DNA of 64,000 bases from JAXLQL01 sp046331625 (lineage in GTDB: Bacteria; Acidobacteriota; Terriglobia; Bryobacterales; Bryobacteraceae). The stretch spans positions 62,001-126,000 of the forward strand of contig JAXLQL010000011.1 in assembly GCA_046331625.1 (NCBI GenBank), written 5' to 3'. This document shows, piece after piece, positions 16,205-24,178 of the stretch (positions within the stretch are counted from its first letter, which is position 1; each line of letters opens with the position of its first letter). A model generated the notes under the pieces. It had not been told where the DNA came from, searched no databases, and saw only the letters and a program-made list of their open reading frames with translations. A program made the position numbers and the translations under genes.

Positions 16205-17223
16205 TGCAGAACAATCCTGGACCAATCTTGCAGACCGCCTTCGGATTCTGGTCGTCGAAGGTGTTGTTGACGGCGGTGGAGTTCGACGTCTTCACCAAGC
16301 TGGGGAGCCGGCGGCTCACCGGCGAAGAACTCGGCGCGGAGGTGGGCTTGCATCCACGCGCGATCCACGACTTCTTCGACACGTTGGTGGCGATGAAGTT
16401 TCTCGATCGCGAAGGTGACGGGCCCGGCGGACGGTACTTCAATACGCCGGATGGGCTCCATTTCCTGGACCGGACGAACCCGCGCTACATCGGCGGGATC
16501 CTGGTGATGTTGAATGCCCGGCTTTTCAAGTTCTGGCACGATCTGCCGGACGCGCTCCGCACAGGCAAAGCGCAGAATGAAACCAAGCACGGGCAAAAGG
16601 GCATCTTCGAGGAGCTCTACGCGGACCACGGGAAGCTCGAACAGTTCCTGGGCGCTATGACGGGACTTTCGCGGATCAACTTCGAGGCGCTGGCGGACAA
16701 GTTCGATTTCTCGCGCTACGGCACGTTGTGCGATGTGGGCGGCGCAACGGGGCTGCTTTGCATCGAAGTGGCGAAGCGGCATCCGAATCTGCGGTGCACG
16801 TCATTCGATTTGCCGCCGGTGGAGCCGGTGGCGATGAAGCACATCGAAGCGGCGGGCTTGAGCGTGCGCGTCGGCACCGCGGCGGGTGACTTCTTCCGGG
16901 ATCCGTTGCCGAAGGCGGACGTGATTACGATGGGGATGATCCTGCACGACTGGAATCTCGAGAAGAAGATGCACCTGATCCGGTCGGCGTATGATGCGTT
17001 GCCGGAAGGTGGAGCGCTGATTGCGATCGAGGCGTTGATCGACGATGCGCGCCGTGAGAATGTGTTCGGATTGTTGATGTCGCTGAACATGCTCATCGAG
17101 TTCGGGGATGCGTTCGATTTCTCGGGGGCGGATTTCCGCGGCTGGTGTAGCGAGGTGGGGTTCCGGCGGTTCGAGGTGATTCACTTGGGTGGTGCGTCGA
17201 GCGCGGCGGTGGCGTACAAGTAG
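16204..17223 (+). CDS. SAM-dependent O-methyltransferase (acetylserotonin/COMT-like)
   Basis: A 339-residue two-domain methyltransferase. The N-terminal part (TAVEFDVFTKLGSRRLTGEELGAEVGLHPRAIHDFFDTLVAM) is the winged-helix dimerisation domain of this family. The C-terminal Rossmann domain has the SAM motif LCDVGGATGLLCIEVAKRHP, and ADVITMGMILHDWNLEKKMHLI carries the catalytic His of the HDW motif. Substrates are usually small hydroxylated aromatics or polyketides. The start is GTG at 16204, with GAGGAG about 8 bases upstream, overlapping the preceding TAG by one base. The longer frame reaching 15991 is a shadow of the oxidoreductase gene. Pairing with a secreted Gfo/Idh/MocA enzyme has no obvious metabolic reading. 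Confidence 0.88.
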   Translation: MQNNPGPILQTAFGFWSSKVLLTAVEFDVFTKLGSRRLTGEELGAEVGLHPRAIHDFFDTLVAMKFLDREGDGPGGRYFNTPDGLHFLDRTNPRYIGGILVMLNARLFKFWHDLPDALRTGKAQNETKHGQKGIFEELYADHGKLEQFLGAMTGLSRINFEALADKFDFSRYGTLCDVGGATGLLCIEVAKRHPNLRCTSFDLPPVEPVAMKHIEAAGLSVRVGTAAGDFFRDPLPKADVITMGMILHDWNLEKKMHLIRSAYDALPEGGALIAIEALIDDARRENVFGLLMSLNMLIEFGDAFDFSGADFRGWCSEVGFRRFEVIHLGGASSAAVAYK

Positions 17224-17234
17224 TGATGACCAAG

Positions 17235-17625
17235 TCAATCGCGAATGGACATTGAAGGGCCCTTTTCTCGGCCGAGAATGTTGCATGGACGAAACTGCAA
17301 CCGGCCCATACAGGCGATCCCCTCGCCGGCCTGGGTGTCGGCGCGGAAGTCCCACTGCTTGACCGCGCGCTCGGCCTCGCCGAACATCATGGGATGAACG
17401 AACCACATCCAGACTCAGGCTCCCTTTGATGTCCGCCTGTTTCAAGAGGCCTCCGATGTCTGCCTTTCGAATGGCTCGCTGCTTCATTTCCGCGGAGCTG
17501 TAACATGCCGGGCCGCTCGCCGCCGTTCGCCGAAGGTTGCCTGACAAGCCGCAGGAAAGGGTTTCCGCTTGGCCGGCGCCCATCCAGCCCAGCACAATGG
17601 GCAGGAGAACTATTCGGAGTCCCAT
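17235..17625 (-). pseudogene. decayed secreted protein with TonB C-terminal-like domain
   Basis: From ATG at 17625 a signal peptide (MGLRIVLLPIVLGWMGAGQA) leads into a Cys-containing segment and EMKQRAIRKADIGGLLKQADIKGSLSLDV. That stretch resembles the start of the TonB C-terminal domain in acidobacterial secreted proteins (…QARIQGSVVLEV). The frame then degenerates. One frame over, the sequence continues FVHPMMFGEAERAVKQWDFR and GIACMGRLQF, matching the later part of the same fold (GHPLL…A..AVKQWKF), and stops at TGA 17237-17235. About 15-20 residues of the expected middle are missing, so a small deletion with a frameshift is likely. Recognition of the family is by pattern only. Confidence 0.5.
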
Positions 17626-17694
17626 AGGTGCGTGGTACTCCGGCGTCGGCCAGAAAGTGCGATCACGGCGGGACCGGTGCTGCGGCACGCACAG

Positions 17695-17712
17695 GGCGGA
17701 CTGAAGTCCGCC
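17695..17712. repeat. short intergenic palindrome
   Basis: GGCGGACT-GA-AGTCCGCC is an 8-bp perfect inverted repeat in the gap upstream of the YbaK-like gene. It may belong with the REP-like hairpins seen elsewhere in the window, although its sequence differs. Confidence 0.5.
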
Positions 17713-17798
17713 GGCGCTGGCGCAGCCCTGCACGCAGACAACTGCATTGGTTGCTCACGTGCTCCTATCATCCATACGAACGAAGAAAGGAGCACGCC

Positions 17799-18314
17799 AT
17801 GATCACCCCTCGTCTCCAAACCCTGCTGGACGATCAGAAGATCATCTACACCCACCGTACGCATCGCCGCGCCTACACTGCGCGCGACCTTGCCGAAGCC
17901 GACCACACCCCGCCTTGGGAAGTGGCCAAGACCGTCGTCTTCCTCGGTGACGGCGAATACGGAATCGCTGTTCTAGCGGCCAGCACCCGCGTGGATCTCG
18001 AACGCCTGCGGCACGTTCTCGGAATCAAGTCGATCCGCCTGGCCACGGAAGAAGAACTGCTGCGCCTGTTCCCCGATTGCGAAGTCGGCGCCATGCCGCC
18101 GTTCGGCAATCTCTACGGAGACATACCCGTCTATCTCGATAGCGTTCTGGCCGATCAGGAAGAGATCGCCTTCAATGCGGGCACCCATCGCGACGACGTC
18201 CATATGAAGGTCCGCGATTTCAAGCACATGGTGCACCCCACCATCCTGCAGTTCGCGTTTCCGAGCCGCAAGGAAGTGGTGGTGCAGCCCACTGCGTTCC
18301 TGATGATGTTTTGA
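17799..18314 (+). CDS. YbaK/EbsC-family aminoacyl-tRNA deacylase
   Basis: A 171-residue single-domain trans-editing protein of the YbaK/ProX/EbsC superfamily, which hydrolyses mischarged tRNAs. Key parts are the N-terminal YTHRTHRRAYTARDLAEADHTPPWEVAKTVVF, which carries the conserved Lys, then IRLATEEELLRLFPDCEVGAMPPFGNLYGDIPVYLD with the conserved substrate-pocket loop GAMPPFG. The C-terminal part (NAGTHRDDVHMKVRDFKHMVHP) is typical of the bacterial free-standing group. ATG at 17799 follows AAAGGAG at a good distance; the longer frame from 17628 is rejected. It is transcribed alone; the amidohydrolase downstream has its own -10-like element. Confidence 0.87.
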   Translation: MITPRLQTLLDDQKIIYTHRTHRRAYTARDLAEADHTPPWEVAKTVVFLGDGEYGIAVLAASTRVDLERLRHVLGIKSIRLATEEELLRLFPDCEVGAMPPFGNLYGDIPVYLDSVLADQEEIAFNAGTHRDDVHMKVRDFKHMVHPTILQFAFPSRKEVVVQPTAFLMMF

Positions 18315-18371
18315 CGCTGCCGTTGGGTGATTTCGCGCCAGCATGACTTGCACGGGCCTAGTCAGCCGTAG

Positions 18372-18377
18372 TAGCAT
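18372..18377 (+). promoter_or_regulatory. -10 element, leaderless start of amidohydrolase
   Basis: TAGCAT ends 7 bases before the ATG at 18385, with no Shine-Dalgarno between them. This spacing would place the transcription start at the start codon. Confidence 0.42.
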
Positions 18378-18384
18378 CGCCCGG

Positions 18385-19416
18385 ATGGCAGCCGCTGACT
18401 GGCCCGTTCAGGATCACGATCGCGAGTTCTTTGCTCGCCACTTGCACTCGTTCATTCCGGAGCGCGTCTTCGACGCGCACACACATCTTTATCGCACCGC
18501 GGACTTTCACGGGACCGTGCCGCAGCTTGCGGCCTCCGGCCCCGCGATCGTCGATTGGGAGTGCTTCGAGCGGCACATGCGGGACATCACGCCCGGTCGC
18601 CGATACGGAGCGCTCTGCTTTCCCTTCCCCGCCAAGAAAGTCGACACGCCAGCGGGCAACGAATTCCTCGCCGCCGAGGTTGCGCGCTCGCCGCTGCTGC
18701 GCGGCCAAATGATGATCGAACCGGGAATGGATCCCGAGTATGTCCGCGAAACGGTCCGCCGGCATCGATTCGTTGGGCTCAAGTGCTATCACCTCTTCGC
18801 TCCGAACGAGCCCACCTTCGAAGCCCCGGTGGAAGACTACCTTACCGAAGAGCACGTCCGCATCGCGCATGAGGAGGGGCTGTCGATCACCCTGCATATG
18901 GTCCGCGCGCGCGCCATGGCGGACCCGGTGAATCAAGAGGCCATCGCACGGCTGGCGCGCAAGTATCCGAACTCGCGCTGGATTCTCGCTCACGCCGCCC
19001 GCGGATTCAATCCCCATCACACGATCGAAGGGATCGGCTCGCTACGCGGCATTTCGAACATCTGGTGCGACACGAGCGCGGTCACCGAAGCGGGCGCGTT
19101 CGAAGCTATTGTCCGCACGCTCGGCGTGGACCGCCTGCTCTACGGCGCCGACTTCCCCGTCACGCACATCCGCGGTCGTTGCGTCGCCATCGGCGACTCG
19201 TTCCTCTGGCTCGGCGAGGACAACACCGCGTTCGGCGCCAAACACGGCGCGATCAAGCCGATCCTCATCATTCTCGAGTCCTTGCGCGCGCTGAAGCAGG
19301 CCTGTTGGAACTTGAACCTCTCGGACAGCGATGTGGAAAAGATCTTCTGGGGCAACGCGGTGTCGATGTACTCCGTGGCGGAAAATGCCCTGCAAACGGG
19401 CTCGAACCGCCGCTGA
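18385..19416 (+). CDS. amidohydrolase-2-type metal-dependent hydrolase
   Basis: A 343-residue TIM-barrel hydrolase. The N-terminal metal site is VFDAHTHLYRTADF (HxH). Strand motifs with metal or catalytic residues follow: FVGLKCYHLFAP (possible Lys ligand), ITLHMVRARA (His), SRWILAHAARGFNPHH (His) and LLYGADFPVTH (the final Asp). That order fits the amidohydrolase-2 group, which includes decarboxylases and lactonases. Substrate unknown. The ATG at 18385 is preferred to the one at 18343 because it follows TAGCAT directly and gives the usual N terminus. Its 3' end overlaps the degenerate acyltransferase-like remnant. Confidence 0.83.
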   Translation: MAAADWPVQDHDREFFARHLHSFIPERVFDAHTHLYRTADFHGTVPQLAASGPAIVDWECFERHMRDITPGRRYGALCFPFPAKKVDTPAGNEFLAAEVARSPLLRGQMMIEPGMDPEYVRETVRRHRFVGLKCYHLFAPNEPTFEAPVEDYLTEEHVRIAHEEGLSITLHMVRARAMADPVNQEAIARLARKYPNSRWILAHAARGFNPHHTIEGIGSLRGISNIWCDTSAVTEAGAFEAIVRTLGVDRLLYGADFPVTHIRGRCVAIGDSFLWLGEDNTAFGAKHGAIKPILIILESLRALKQACWNLNLSDSDVEKIFWGNAVSMYSVAENALQTGSNRR

Positions 19417-19575
19417 GATCAACGAGATCTTCCGCATCCGTCATCTGCGCTACGCCCCGCTCGGGAGCGATCGAGCCGTGTCGGCGCGTGCTTCCGTCAC
19501 CGCGATTCCTCTCGCCGGATCCCGGCAGTGAGAATCGCGCCACGATGCGTCACCCGTGGCCGCCTGGGAACTCGG

Positions 19576-19794
19576 CTAGCTACTTTCCGGCGCAAAATTC
19601 CATAGTTCAGATTGTGGGGCAGGCTTCAGCCCGCGCGGGACTTCAATCCCGCTGTCAATGCCCAGCGGCCAGGCCCTGGCAGCGAACCTTAACCTCTCCC
19701 GAAGGGTGCTTTGGGGGGCTTCCACTTCGGTTTTCGCTCCTGGCGGTTGATGGCCGGCGAGTACCTGTCGAATTTTGCGCCGGAAAGTAGCTAG
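19576..19794. mobile_element. MITE-like element with perfect terminal inverted repeats
   Basis: The sequence at 19576-19600 is repeated exactly as its reverse complement at 19770-19794 (25 bp, no mismatch), bracketing 219 bases without a gene. The outermost four bases on each side are CTAG, so the repeats may be read as 21-bp TIRs (from CTACTTTCCGGCGCAAAATT inward) inside a 4-bp CTAG target duplication. Inside lies a copy of the REP-like motif (19613-19653). Size, TIRs and lack of coding capacity fit a non-autonomous transposon. It interrupts the acyltransferase-like remnant. Confidence 0.7.
19613..19653 (+). repeat. REP-like dispersed repeat, copy 1
   Basis: This stretch contains GGGCAGGCTTCAGCC and GCGGGACTTCAATCCCGC, and has two close relatives at 62507-62547 and 62608-62655. 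Each can fold into two small hairpins. It is carried inside the MITE-like element. Confidence 0.6.
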
Positions 19795-20219
19795 TCGACT
19801 GCCTCGAGCACGTTGCCCGAACGGCATTCGTGGAAGCGTGCCGCCTCTGCTTCGCCGAGCAGGCGCGGCGCGACGTGGTGTTTCATCCGGTGGCCACGAT
19901 GGCTGTTTGGGCGGAGCATTTTCACGCGCAGGGACTGATCGCCTGCCCACGCGGCGACTCGGGCATGTAGGAGCGGCTCCCCGGCTTCCGCCCGATCGCC
20001 GAGCCTCGGCGCTACTTCGGCGTCAACTTCGAAACCTCACTGCTCGGGATTCCGCTCGCCGAGCTTCGCGAGCGCTCGCTTGAGGTGCGAAGCCTGGGCT
20101 TCGGCTCGCGGAGTATTGGCGGTGCCGCGTTTGCCGGAACCGCGCCAGGCCAGCGCAGCGACGCAAGTTCCCTTCTTTGCGCGGGAAGTTTGTCGGTACA
20201 ATAACGGCAGAATAACGGC

Positions 20220-20780
20220 ATGTCAACGGCATTGGGCAGAACGGCGGGGCTGCTCCTCGTGGCTGTCTTGGCTTGCACTAGACACGGCAGCCGGTCCGCG
20301 AACGCGATGAGCGAGCATCGCGTGTGGACAACGCCGCTCGAGTGGCGTCAGAAACCTGCTGGGATAGAGGGAGAGTACGTGGAAGCCTCGGCAATCGAGT
20401 TCGAGCCTGGAGGCCGCTTTCGCATGGCCGGCGCGACGCTGCTGCGGTTTCGCGGCGTCACATCCGTGAGTGAAGGAGACGGCGTCGTGCGCTACCAGGG
20501 AGAGTGGGCCATCGCGAACGACAGAGTCGTCGTCAAGTATCGGGTAGATACACCTACACGCCTTCTCGTTCGCCCTCGGGTTATTGGCACTACGGAGACG
20601 GAAGTCCTGAGCGCTCTGCAAAGTGCGGACCGCGAGGAGTTCTTATTCCGTGGACGGCGATTCGTGCCCAACGCCACACTGGACTCTGCAACCCTGCGAA
20701 CCCTCTTCGAAGAGCGACTCGTATTCGCCGGGCGTCAGGCCTCTCGTGTTTGTCGCGAACGGGATCGATCGGGATGGTAG
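20220..20780 (+). CDS. putative lipoprotein of unknown function
   Basis: A 186-residue protein with a lipoprotein signal: MSTALGRTAGLLLVAVLACT, with the lipobox Leu-Ala-Cys at about residue 19. The mature part is mostly short beta-like segments (FEPGGRFRMAGATLLRFRGV, VRYQGEWAIANDRVVVKYRV) reminiscent of small secreted lipocalin-like folds, but I do not recognise a family. TACAAT at 20197-20202 is a good -10, 17 bases before the ATG. A short direct repeat (aataacggca twice) lies between them and there is no Shine-Dalgarno. The following lipoprotein gene starts 9 bases after the stop but appears to have its own -10 (TAGCAT, 20778-20783). Confidence 0.65.
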   Translation: MSTALGRTAGLLLVAVLACTRHGSRSANAMSEHRVWTTPLEWRQKPAGIEGEYVEASAIEFEPGGRFRMAGATLLRFRGVTSVSEGDGVVRYQGEWAIANDRVVVKYRVDTPTRLLVRPRVIGTTETEVLSALQSADREEFLFRGRRFVPNATLDSATLRTLFEERLVFAGRQASRVCRERDRSGW

Positions 20781-20783
20781 CAT
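20778..20783 (+). promoter_or_regulatory. -10 element, leaderless start of second lipoprotein
   Basis: TAGCAT overlaps the stop codon of the preceding gene and ends 6 bases before the ATG at 20790 with no Shine-Dalgarno, a layout consistent with a leaderless message. Confidence 0.4.
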
Positions 20784-20789
20784 TCGAGG

Positions 20790-21236
20790 ATGATTCGCTC
20801 CATCTCCTTCGCCGCCCTGCTCGCTCTCGCCGCTCTGCTCGTGCTCGCCGGCTGCTCCCGCTCTGGCTCCGCATCCGACCAGCAGAAGCGCGAAGACGAG
20901 TTCGCCGCCATGATGTCGGGTGCGACCCTGGTGGGCAAGTTCTCTTCCGGCAAAAGCGACCAGCTCAAAGAAGATCGCTACTTCATCTCCAAGATCTCGC
21001 GCCTGGCCGGAAATGTCTGGATCTTCCAGACCAGGATGGGCGAACACGACGTGCCCGTTCCCGTCAAGGTGGTGTGGGCCGGCGATACGCCGATGATCAC
21101 GCTTACTGACGCAGGAATCCCCGGCATGGGAAGCTTCACCGCGCGCGTGCTGTTCTACCGCGATCAGTATGCGGGCACGTGGTCATCGAGCAAGGGCCAC
21201 GGCGGCCAGATGTTCGGCCGCATCGAGCGGAAGTAG
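20790..21236 (+). CDS. conserved lipoprotein of unknown function
   Basis: A 148-residue lipoprotein with signal MIRSISFAALLALAALLVLAGCS (lipobox Leu-Ala-Gly-Cys near residue 22), a short Ser/charged linker, then a compact beta-rich domain (TLVGKFSSGK, DRYFISKISRLAGNVWIFQT, VPVPVKVVWAGDTPMITLTD, ARVLFYRDQYAGTWSSSKGHGG). The AGTW.…HGG ending recurs in small secreted proteins of planctomycetes and acidobacteria as I remember them, without known role. It ends just 1 base before the convergent stop of the pilus-like operon. Confidence 0.7.
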   Translation: MIRSISFAALLALAALLVLAGCSRSGSASDQQKREDEFAAMMSGATLVGKFSSGKSDQLKEDRYFISKISRLAGNVWIFQTRMGEHDVPVPVKVVWAGDTPMITLTDAGIPGMGSFTARVLFYRDQYAGTWSSSKGHGGQMFGRIERK

Positions 21237-21237
21237 G

Positions 21238-22701
21238 TTATCGCGCGCCCGGAAACGGAGAACGCTGGTTCTGGTTTTGGTTTTGATTCAGCCCCGTTCC
21301 CATATTGCTGCGATTCGGTTGGTTCCCGCCGGGAGCGTTCGTAGCCCCGGCCTGGCCGGGGATCTTCTCCTGCTTCGGATCGTAGAGGAACTCCCACTCT
21401 TCATAACGCGACTTCTCGTTCAGGATCCGGATGCCTTCGCCTTCGAACTTGGTCGCCACACCGGCGATGCCTGCGCCCATTCCGCCGGCGCCGCCAGCGG
21501 CAGGATTGAATCCGCTCGGTTGCGTGAGCAGGCGATTGATCATGTTCGCCGCGTTGTTCTGCCCGCCAACGCCACCGCCGCCAAACGCGCTCGATGAAGA
21601 CGATGCGGAGCCCCCGGTCCCCACAGGCATCGCACCCGGCTGGTTGCCGTACGCCGCCGAGATCGGACCCGCCCGGTAAGAAGTAGCCGGAGCGCCCGGC
21701 GCGGGAATCGCGTTGTATCCCACGGGAGGCTGCCCGTAGGGCGTGGGTTGGCCGCCGTATGACTGCGGTTGTCCTGGATATTGCGGCTGGCCAGGATACG
21801 CCTGTGGCTGGCCAGGATACTGGGGCTGCCCCGGATACGGCTGCGGTTGACCCGCCGGCACGTTGCTCCCCGGAGTCCCAGGCAGGCCAGGAATGGGAAA
21901 TGGCGCCGAACCCGGCTGTCCGGGCTGTCCTGGTTGCCCAGGCTGCGGCTGGATGGGCTGCCCCGTCGCCGGATCGATCTGGGGCTGCTGCGGATTATTC
22001 GGATCCAACGGCTGCTGCGGGGCATTGGGATCGGTGGGTGGCACGTAGCCCGGAGGAAATTGTGGCTGTCCCGCGATGCCCGCGGGCCGGTCACTCGCAC
22101 CGCGGCGCTGCCATCCGGCGGCAACGTCTCCCGGTTGCCCCGGCTGCCCAGGATACGGCTGCTGCCCGGGATAGGGTTGTTGGCCCGGATACATTGCTTG
22201 ACCTGGATAAGGCTGGCCTGGCATTCCAGGAGCGCCCGGCTGCCCCGGAAATCCCGAAGGTAGCTGCCCGGGCGCCGCGCCGGTGCCTGTCCCGCCGGCG
22301 AACAGATCCCCCGGCTTCTTGTCCTTGTCTTTGTCCTTCCCCATCGGATCGGGCGGCTTGTGGACCTTCGAGTCCGTATACTGACCCGCCGCGTCCACGT
22401 GCACCAGACGCCACTCGTCTTTGCCCGTCATCGGATCTTTGTACTTGCGGCGCAGGAAGCGAATGTCCTGGAACTTTTCGAGCTCGTCGACATTCTGCGG
22501 ATACTTCTTGTTCTTGCGGACGAACACCTGGATCGCGCGCTTGTACTGGTCTCCGCGCTCGAACAGCAGTTCTTCCTTCTGCCGCTGCGCTTCGAACAGC
22601 AGCCGCGGCGTCTCCAAATAGAGCATGATCGCCACAGCCGATGCCATCACGAAGATCATCAACAGCGCGAATCCCCGCTCGTCGTGACCCCGTCTCCGCA
22701 T
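21238..22701 (-). CDS. pseudopilin-like protein with long PGQP-rich tract
   Basis: A 487-residue protein. Residues 1-30 (RRRGHDERGFALLMIFVMAS) look like a type II/IV pseudopilin leader: basic residues, Gly-Phe at the cleavage point, then a hydrophobic helix. An amphipathic stalk (LLFEAQRQKEELLFERGDQYKRAI) and YPQNVDELEKF, typical of GspG/PilE-like type II secretion pseudopilins, follow, up to about residue 120. The next roughly 250 residues are low-complexity Pro/Gly/Gln with many PYPGQPQ and PGQPGQPG units, collagen-like in spacing. A Gly/Ser/Ala-rich stretch and a charged tail with KSRYEEWEFLYDPKQEK close the protein. The ATG at 22701 is 2 bases after the pilP-like stop, so it is the last gene of the pilus-like operon. 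The tract may reach the cell surface. Confidence 0.72.
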   Translation of the reverse strand: MRRRGHDERGFALLMIFVMASAVAIMLYLETPRLLFEAQRQKEELLFERGDQYKRAIQVFVRKNKKYPQNVDELEKFQDIRFLRRKYKDPMTGKDEWRLVHVDAAGQYTDSKVHKPPDPMGKDKDKDKKPGDLFAGGTGTGAAPGQLPSGFPGQPGAPGMPGQPYPGQAMYPGQQPYPGQQPYPGQPGQPGDVAAGWQRRGASDRPAGIAGQPQFPPGYVPPTDPNAPQQPLDPNNPQQPQIDPATGQPIQPQPGQPGQPGQPGSAPFPIPGLPGTPGSNVPAGQPQPYPGQPQYPGQPQAYPGQPQYPGQPQSYGGQPTPYGQPPVGYNAIPAPGAPATSYRAGPISAAYGNQPGAMPVGTGGSASSSSSAFGGGGVGGQNNAANMINRLLTQPSGFNPAAGGAGGMGAGIAGVATKFEGEGIRILNEKSRYEEWEFLYDPKQEKIPGQAGATNAPGGNQPNRSNMGTGLNQNQNQNQRSPFPGAR

Positions 22702-22703
22702 CG

Positions 22704-23495
22704 TTACACCCCCTGCGGCGGCTCTTCCAGCCGGATCGTCTGCTGATTGCTATGCTGCGTGTCTTCCACTACCGCCGAGTTTAGCCCAATCCGAATCACC
22801 TTGTAGCGCGACTGGATCGTCTGTCCCTCGCTCGCCATGAAGATGTCGTCGCCATTCAGGAAGAACGCCCGCTTGCCATCCTTCCCTTGCACGAACCCGT
22901 AGAATTTGAGCGGAATCGGCGGAGGCGGCGGCTTGAGGTCCGGCGCGGGCGCCGTTGGCTTGGAAGCGGCAATCTCAGGCGCCTTCTCTTCGCCGCCCTT
23001 CTTGTCCCCAGGCTTCGAGCCCGGCTTGATCTTCTTGTCGGGCGGTAGCGTCACCGGAGGCGCGGTGCCCACCTCGAAAAGGCTTCGTGTCCCACCGCGA
23101 ATCGTCACGTTCTGGAGCTTGGCGAGCAGATCCAGCCGCAGCGTGGGATCGATCGTGGACAAGTCAATCTGCTCTTCCGGACGCCGCCCGCCGATCTTGG
23201 GGATCCACTCCTGTGACGCGCCGGTACGACGCCGGTCGCGCGTGATGTTCGGCCGCGGCGCGCCGCCAGCCACCGCAGCCTCGCGCGGAATCTCGAGCGA
23301 CTGCTGCATCTTGGCCGCCACGCCGCGCTTGGGCTCTGCTTTGGCGGTCTCCGCCTTCGACTCGGTCTTCGGCCGGCCTCCTGGCGGTCCCATCGAGTCA
23401 GTCGTCAAATTCGAATAGAGCAGGTACGCCGCGATCGGCAGCAGAATCGCCACAGCCGCGACCTTCTTCGGCTCCGCTCCGAGCTTGATGTCCAT
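22704..23495 (-). CDS. pilP: PilP/GspC-like inner-membrane protein
   Basis: A 263-residue protein with one N-terminal helix (VAAVAILLPIAAYLLYSNL), a long Lys/Pro-rich periplasmic linker (including KKIKPGSKPGDKKGGEEK and PDLKPPPPPIPL), and a C-terminal beta domain (KFYGFVQGKDGKRAFFLNGDDIFMASEGQTIQSRYKVIRIG) matching the PilP/GspC homology region, which contacts the secretin. It overlaps the pilO-like gene by one base. The role by family would be to link the inner-membrane PilN-PilO assembly to an outer-membrane secretin, but no secretin gene is in the window. The symbol is by position and fold; identity to true PilP is low-confidence. Confidence 0.7.
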   Translation of the reverse strand: MDIKLGAEPKKVAAVAILLPIAAYLLYSNLTTDSMGPPGGRPKTESKAETAKAEPKRGVAAKMQQSLEIPREAAVAGGAPRPNITRDRRRTGASQEWIPKIGGRRPEEQIDLSTIDPTLRLDLLAKLQNVTIRGGTRSLFEVGTAPPVTLPPDKKIKPGSKPGDKKGGEEKAPEIAASKPTAPAPDLKPPPPPIPLKFYGFVQGKDGKRAFFLNGDDIFMASEGQTIQSRYKVIRIGLNSAVVEDTQHSNQQTIRLEEPPQGV

Positions 23496-24178
23496 CAGGC
23501 CGGACCTCCTGCCTGCGCACCGGCGCTCGCAACCGGAGCTGCCGCAGGCTGTCCGCTCGCGGGAGGCGCCGCCGGGGGCATCGCCTGAGTCTCGCGCACG
23601 AAGGTGTTGATCCGGAACCGCACCGAGAGTTTGCCGGTCTGCTGCAAGGGCGATGCCTGAATGCTGTCGATGATCAGGAATCGTTTCGATCGATCGATCA
23701 GGTTTACGAAGCGGATCAGATCCCCGTAGTTGCCTTCGTAGTTGGCCGTGATCGTCATCATGCTCAGCCGGTCACTGCCTTCCACCGGTTCGATTGTGAA
23801 CGAGTGCTCCTTCAGCGTCATCCCGGCCTGCTTCACCGCATCGGCGATCTCGGTGAGGATCGTCGAAGAAGTGGTCCGCCGATCCATGAAGTAGCCGGCC
23901 ATGAACTTCTCTTGCTCGCCTCGCGCCGTTACCAGCTTCGACGCGATTGCCTTCGATCGCGCCAGCTTCGCCTGCTCGGTCCGGACCTGCCCCTGCAGCG
24001 ATCGCAACTGCTCATCGAGATCCGCGGCCGACCCGCCCAGCGGCTTCACGAAGATGAAGAACGCCGCGATGTTGGCCAGAATCAGCGACCCGAGCACGAT
24101 CTTCCACACCGCGCGCGGATCGCGCCGTGGGTTCACCACCGGCATCGCCAATTTCGGAAGGCTAAATTTTCGGGCCAT
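23495..24178 (-). CDS. pilO: PilO-like pilus assembly protein
   Basis: A 227-residue bitopic protein: short basic cytoplasmic N terminus, one helix (AVWKIVLGSLILANIAAFFIFV), a periplasmic coiled coil (LDEQLRSLQGQVRTEQAKLARSKAIASKL) and a ferredoxin-like domain (MTITANYEGNYGDLIRFVNLIDRSKRFLIIDSI), the PilO pattern. The tail is Pro/Ala-rich. PilO forms heterodimers with PilN in the inner-membrane alignment complex. Its ATG lies 17 bases inside the end of the pilN gene, giving tight coupling. Confidence 0.85.
   Translation of the reverse strand: MARKFSLPKLAMPVVNPRRDPRAVWKIVLGSLILANIAAFFIFVKPLGGSAADLDEQLRSLQGQVRTEQAKLARSKAIASKLVTARGEQEKFMAGYFMDRRTTSSTILTEIADAVKQAGMTLKEHSFTIEPVEGSDRLSMMTITANYEGNYGDLIRFVNLIDRSKRFLIIDSIQASPLQQTGKLSVRFRINTFVRETQAMPPAAPPASGQPAAAPVASAGAQAGGPA

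Larger units (their letters stand above)
19415..20110 (+). pseudogene. remnant of an N-acyl amino acid synthase (FeeM-like) gene
   Basis: No intact gene lies between the amidohydrolase and the lipoprotein. In the frame starting at 19415 one reads EINEIFRIRHLRYAPLG, like the opening of GNAT-fold FeeM/exosortase-associated acyltransferases (…FRLRYEVY). This is soon stopped and cut by the MITE-like element at 19576-19794. To its right, in the frame of 19803, the sequence continues for about 55 residues (ARTAFVEACRLCFAEQARRD), meets an in-frame TAG near 19968, then reads LPGFRPIAEPRRYFGVNFET followed by SLLGIPLAEL, like the C-terminal end of that family. The assignment is pattern-based. The remnant is clearly non-functional. 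Confidence 0.42.

Noticed and set aside
19576..19950. Minus-strand open frame over the MITE-like element
   Set aside because: It crosses the element's boundary and has no recognisable domain; the inverted repeats explain the structure better.
20504..21109. Plus-strand open frame bridging the two lipoprotein genes
   Set aside because: It has no signal or domain and lies in a different frame from both lipoproteins, which have lipoboxes and good starts.
21759..22628. Plus-strand open frames opposite the PGQP protein
   Set aside because: They are antisense readings of the repetitive PGQP tract.
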